Both the position numbers and the translations under genes were made by a program. The notes under the pieces are model-generated. The model worked only from the letters and a program-made list of their open reading frames with translations. It had not been told where the DNA came from and searched no databases. 64,000 bases of DNA from Rhizophagus irregularis (Eukaryota > Glomeromycota > Glomeromycetes > Glomerales > Glomeraceae): positions 2,854,501 to 2,918,500 of the forward strand of contig NC_089456.1 of NCBI RefSeq assembly GCF_026210795.1, given 5' to 3'. The number at the start of each line of letters is the position of its first letter. The stretch's first letter is position 1. Positions 60,551 through 64,000 of the stretch are shown here, in pieces.

Positions 60551-61679
60551 CGTATTTAAACTAAGTTAGAATAAAATTCAAATGGATCTTTATGTATACA
60601 ATTTGGACGATGAGATCCCCCAATTCCCTCTGTCATCAATTTACAGAGTTGCCACATCGAACGGGCATTCTCATGGTCGGACGAACGAATAAATGAACGA
60701 ACGAACAATTAAACGAGCGAGCAATTAATCAACAACATAATTAACAAACAATATAATCAACGAACAACATACAACAACATTCTTGGTTCATAACATAAAT
60801 AGCGTTAGTAATATAAAATGTTGAACGATATAAAATAAAATTTACTTCTCTAAATTTTCCTCAAATTATATCCACTTTTACCTTTAATTTCAAACTTCGA
60901 TAGCTCTCGCTACGAATTATTACTTTTCAAAAACATATATTTAATTCATCTTAAAATTTTCATTTGTTTAATTAAAATTAATTAAGCGAACATTAATTAA
61001 AGTTTAGGGCGAACCTATTACCTTTAATTAACATTAAACTTCATTAACAAATAATTAAATGAAACTTATATTTTTATTGAGTTCTGTGGATGAGAACTAT
61101 GGAATTACTTTGAATTCCGTTCTCTATTTATACAATTTTTATGCTACCTTCTATTCTATCTATATACTATCTTTTATGTTCTTTTTACATATTATCTTTG
61201 AACTATCTTTCTAATATACTATCTATATTTTAAATACGCTATCTTTTAATATGCTATCTTTTATGTATATATATTATCTTTTATAATATCTTTGTATTAT
61301 CTTTTTATATTATCTTTTATATTATTTTACGTTCTTTAATCTTTCTGACATTATTTTATATGTTCTTTCAATTCGCTTTATATGTTTTGCTTATAATCTA
61401 TCTTTTGTGGCTTATAATTATTCTTTCTAATTGCTCTTATTGTTAAAGATTGCTAAGCCGCAATTGATCGACTCTAATTATCCTATTGGTTCTTTGTTAA
61501 TCATTTAACAAACATTACATCATGTAGATCATTACTCTTTCTAAATGTTTATCCTTTTCGGCTAATTATTTATCCATCTACGCCAATTCATAATTAATTT
61601 GTTCGTTCTTGATATTTGGCAATTACATTTGGTGGTTGAATTTTATCATCTTTTCGTGCTTGATATTCGACCGTTTACA
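60551..61679 (-). promoter_or_regulatory. Putative LTR/5' leader of the Gag fragment
   Basis: Noncoding, AT-rich. On the minus strand it contains TATAAATAG (about 61130), many AAAGATA repeats (61190-61340), a GTTCGTTCGTT-type tract (60665-60720, GAACGAAC on the plus strand) and, next to the Gag start, TGGCAACTCTGTAA (about 60645), which could be a primer-binding site because it starts TGG. LTR borders cannot be proven without a second copy. Confidence 0.35.
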
Positions 61680-62878
61680 ATGAGTACACGACCGACTCAA
61701 GACAAGGCAATGAGTTTGCTCCATCATGACCCTTTCGATTAGCCGTAGCAGGTAGCTCAGACTCAGGTAAGACAACTATGATCATTAATTTGTTAATGGG
61801 TGACAAGAAAGCAAAGGAAGATGGTAATCGGTATGTACTATGTGATGCAGTACTTTTAGTTGGCAGATATCTTGATGAGCCGAAGTGGGCAGTTGTACAT
61901 GATTTTTTCGAAGAGGAGAAGATCCCATTTACTGCAGTAACCCATAGTGAGATTCCAGAGATTGACTCCTTCGACCCTACTCAAGCTACTGTGGTAATCT
62001 TCGAGGATCTGATGGATGCACCTAAAAAAATCCAGGATCTCATCACTGGTTACTTTACACATGGACGACACAAAAATATTTCATGTATTTATGTAGCCCA
62101 AAGATTCTTTGCCATTCCTAAGGCTATTCGAGAAAATGTTAACTACATCTCACTGCATGGAGGTCATGGGAGCCTTACAGATACCAAGAGAATCATCCGC
62201 CTATATACAGAAGAATCAGAGTCATTAGCACCAGTAATTGATGATCTTACTCTGCAACGTGAATTTGTAGTGTTTGATCTTAGACGGTCCAATAGTGATC
62301 TACTGTCCATTCGAGTAAGATGGGATACTAGTCTCAGTTCGATCACAGAGCAATCTCAGTTCAATCCTAGTTCGATCTCAATTCAATCTCAGTTTGATCC
62401 AAGTTTGAATCCAGTTCGATCTCAGTCTGAACCCAGTTCAATCACAGTTCGATCCAAGTTTAGTCCCTATGGTCAGAAAGCTGTATTTGAAGCAAAAAAA
62501 GGTGGACACTTGATTGAATTTGCTCAGGTATTTCCATCCCCTAAAGAACATCAACATTTACTTGTACCTGGTGTCTTAGCCAAGAATGCAGATACCTGGA
62601 TTAAATATGTCTTTCGGGAAGCTTATGGACTCTCTGGTAAGACCCTAGGAGCTGACTTTCATGATTTCTTAGCAAAAGTACAGGGTAGGACTGCAAAGAC
62701 TAAAACTCTGAAAACTGAGAATGTGAAGGAGTTATTCTCCCGATATGAAGCCCTGAAGTCTAGTCGCCCTCTGGATAATAAACAAATAATAGAAGGTATT
62801 GAAGTCCTTCTACAGATCTTTTCTAAGAGCCACATGGACCGTCGAGCATTACAAGTAGGGATTAATAGTATCTTGTGA
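61680..62878 (+). pseudogene. Polinton packaging ATPase (FtsK/HerA type) with one frameshift
   Basis: The Met at 61680 opens a frame (MSTRPTQDKA) that fails at a TAG at about 61740. The Walker A motif GSSDSGKTT lies at about 61750-61776 in another frame that then runs to 62878. A one-base loss in the short C-run near 61727-61731 would explain the break. Walker B is TVVIFEDLMDA, with a downstream IYVAQRF...AIPKAIREN sensor-like block, as in A32-type ATPases that pump genomes into capsids. C-terminal to this lies a tandem Ser/Gln/Phe repeat (62334-62466) and a domain of about 130 residues without family. The 3' end overlaps the next gene by 17 bp. Confidence 0.7.
62334..62466 (+). repeat. In-frame tandem repeat in the ATPase gene
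   Basis: Three to four units of about 36-39 bp based on CAGTTCGATCTCAGTTCAAT, encoding SSI[ST]xQSQFxPS. It forms a flexible linker between the ATPase core and the C-terminal domain and is likely to vary in copy number. Confidence 0.6.
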
Positions 62879-63422
62879 GAATATCAAGTAATTCGTCTGC
62901 AGAAGCTCTAAGAATCATAGCACTTTTTTTACGGCCTTCAAAGTCAATCCTTAACATCTTATCCTTCAACCCTATTGCTCCTAAAGCACGAGAAGCAAAG
63001 TTCTTAGTCATTGGATTACTTATATGATTTACATAGTTCTCATAGAATGTAGTGAAAGGCTCGTCAATACCATCTGGATATGTATCCCTTAGAAATTGAT
63101 ATAAAGCAATTTCTCCACTGTCATAACCTATGGCTATAAGCTGTTCGAGAAGCCACTTCCTAATATCTTCATATGGCTCTCCATCCATAATATTCATATC
63201 CAGTTTTTGTGTAAACAATTGTGTAAAGTCCACATTACTTCCCCGACGAATGATCTGAACTAACTTATCCCTAGCAAGTCCCAAGGCTTGTAGAGGATCA
63301 TTCTCATCACTAATCTTCTTTATAATCTGTCTGTATAATACACTGGATAATCCTCTATATGCTGTTTTTGGAGTGATTACTCCACAGTTTTGGCACTGGT
63401 TTATTACGATTGATGTTGACAT
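62862..63422 (-). CDS. Polinton protein of unknown function
   Basis: 186 residues, intact. N-terminal NQCQNCGVITPKTAYRGL has one CxxC pair. The rest is helical, with LFTQKLDMNIMDGEPYEDIRKWLLEQL and a TKNFASRALGAIGLK segment. Convergent with the ATPase gene and overlapping its 3' end. I do not recognise a family. Position next to the packaging ATPase would suit a virion or packaging-related role, but that is only context. Confidence 0.55.
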   Translation of the reverse strand: MSTSIVINQCQNCGVITPKTAYRGLSSVLYRQIIKKISDENDPLQALGLARDKLVQIIRRGSNVDFTQLFTQKLDMNIMDGEPYEDIRKWLLEQLIAIGYDSGEIALYQFLRDTYPDGIDEPFTTFYENYVNHISNPMTKNFASRALGAIGLKDKMLRIDFEGRKKSAMILRASADELLDILTRYY

Positions 63423-63467
63423 GGCTATCTTTCTTTATGTAAAAAAGAATTATTCAAAATTAAGTAA

Positions 63468-64000
63468 CTATTCGGAGCAGTCCTTGCACAACTTGTCCGT
63501 TAAGTCACTTGGGCTTACAGGCATGAGACATTCCCTACACAACTCAATATTAAGCTCTGCAAGTCTCGGGGTATAGTCCTCCAAAGTTCGTGGACGACCG
63601 GAAGGACCGATAGTTGTCATATCAGTCATATCCTGCTGTAAGATAAAATCATCATATTCATCTTGGTCAGCCTGAATAGCAGTCCTGATTTGTTGTATAT
63701 CATTGAAAGTTAACCGCTGCCCATCAAGATTTTCCTCATTATAGCGTGTTTCATTGATGATTTCCTCTATAAGCGCCTCTTCTTCATAATGGACAAAGTA
63801 GTAATCCTCAACTACCTCATAGTCACTCTCAATCAGTCTATGATATGTTCTAGTACCACGTCGAACATAACGTCCTGTATCTGTATTTAAATATACAGGT
63901 TGCTCTTCAGGTGGAGGTGCAGTTTGTCTACGGACAAGCCTTCCATCAATATAATCATGGGATTCCATAACTATTCGATTAAAGGTATCTCCACCGATAA
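63468..64000 (-). CDS. Polinton protein with C-terminal zinc ribbon (5' partial)
   Basis: At least 166 residues from the Met at 63968. The frame stays open to the window edge (GGDTFNRIV precedes that Met), so the true start may lie outside. The N-terminal part is Tyr/Arg-rich (YLNTDTGRYVRRGTRTYHR), the middle is acidic (YYFVHYEEEALIEEIINE), and the C-terminus has LCRECLMPVSPSDLTDKLCKDC, a CxxC...CxxC ribbon. Family unknown. It lies 45 bp upstream of the previous gene on the same strand and is probably expressed with it. Confidence 0.55.
   Translation of the reverse strand, partial: IGGDTFNRIVMESHDYIDGRLVRRQTAPPPEEQPVYLNTDTGRYVRRGTRTYHRLIESDYEVVEDYYFVHYEEEALIEEIINETRYNEENLDGQRLTFNDIQQIRTAIQADQDEYDDFILQQDMTDMTTIGPSGRPRTLEDYTPRLAELNIELCRECLMPVSPSDLTDKLCKDCSE

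Larger units (their letters stand above)
53765..61679. mobile_element. LTR-retrotransposon-like fragment (Gag region) inside the Polinton
   Basis: The left border is the integrase truncation. The right border is near the ATPase start: the minus strand from about 61679 begins TGTAAACGG, an LTR-like TG start, but no second LTR was found to prove it. On the minus strand a leader of about 1.1 kb (LTR and 5' UTR, with TATA-like TATAAATAG near 61130) leads into a Gag-like gene. No protease, RT or RNase H. The piece is therefore 3'-truncated. An internal MULE accounts for 4.2 kb of the length. Confidence 0.5.
52439..64000. mobile_element. Maverick/Polinton element (left end to beyond the window), interrupted
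   Basis: Starts at a sharp change of composition inside the CACTA gene. The first ~500 bp are GC-richer and noncoding, followed by a zinc-ribbon protein (minus), a retroviral-type integrase (plus) and, after an inserted block, a packaging-type ATPase (plus) and two further genes (minus). Integrase near one end plus an FtsK/HerA-type ATPase is diagnostic of Polintons, which are known from Glomeromycota. No DNA polymerase B, protease or capsid gene is seen within the window; these would lie to the right. The element continues past 64000, so its right TIR is not visible. Confidence 0.7.

Noticed and set aside
1..64000. tRNA or rRNA genes
   Set aside because: No cloverleaf with A and B boxes and no conserved rRNA stretch was recognised by eye; this is not a full search.

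Overview
This window looks like nuclear DNA of an arbuscular mycorrhizal fungus (Glomeromycotina, most like Rhizophagus irregularis). The sequence is very AT-rich. Introns are short, with GTAAGT/GTAT...AG borders. The gene families are those expanded in that lineage: TKL-like kinases ending in WEISSGRPPF, Sel1-repeat kinases, AIG1/GIMAP-like GTPases, HSPA12-like Hsp70, F-box/LRR proteins and MACPF-like proteins. Transposon content is dense and nested. The organism call is inferred from protein families; no rRNA or other species marker was seen.

Region 1 (1-17436, minus strand) holds two tandem paralogous multidomain genes, A (1-6912, 3' end outside the window) and B (10291-17436). Each reads: kinase with HRDL/ADFG, three AIG1-like GTPase domains, a degenerate second kinase (HGNL, no DFG), then a ~750-residue C-terminal module with a MACPF-like core. 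Between them lie a pogo-like transposon end and two small twin inverted-repeat elements.

Region 2 (17437-33000): broken gene remnants, an HSPA12-like Hsp70 gene (21895-24420) with a chain of phase-matched micro-exons, AT-rich repeats, a ~1 kb TIR-bounded element, simple tandem arrays and an F-box/LRR gene (30775-32136).

Region 3 (34437-46133): a kinase-Sel1-MACPF-like gene with two in-frame stops (34437-40128), an intact Tc1/mariner with perfect 29-bp TIRs (40217-41505), a probable 1.5 kb element rich in pyrimidine repeats, and a single-exon MACPF-like gene (44196-46133).

Region 4 (46134-64000): two elements with inverted arms made of degenerate ~15-bp repeats, then a stack of nested transposons. 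A CACTA/tnp2 element is cut by a Maverick/Polinton (integrase, zinc-ribbon protein, packaging ATPase; runs off the right edge). The Polinton contains a decayed LTR-type Gag fragment, itself interrupted by a complete MULE-like element with an apparently intact multi-exon transposase.

The main functional theme is one C-terminal MACPF-like module attached to different front ends (kinase/GTPase, kinase/Sel1, Hsp70) plus a stand-alone copy. This layout resembles sensor-switch-effector proteins of fungal self/non-self systems; that functional reading is inference.
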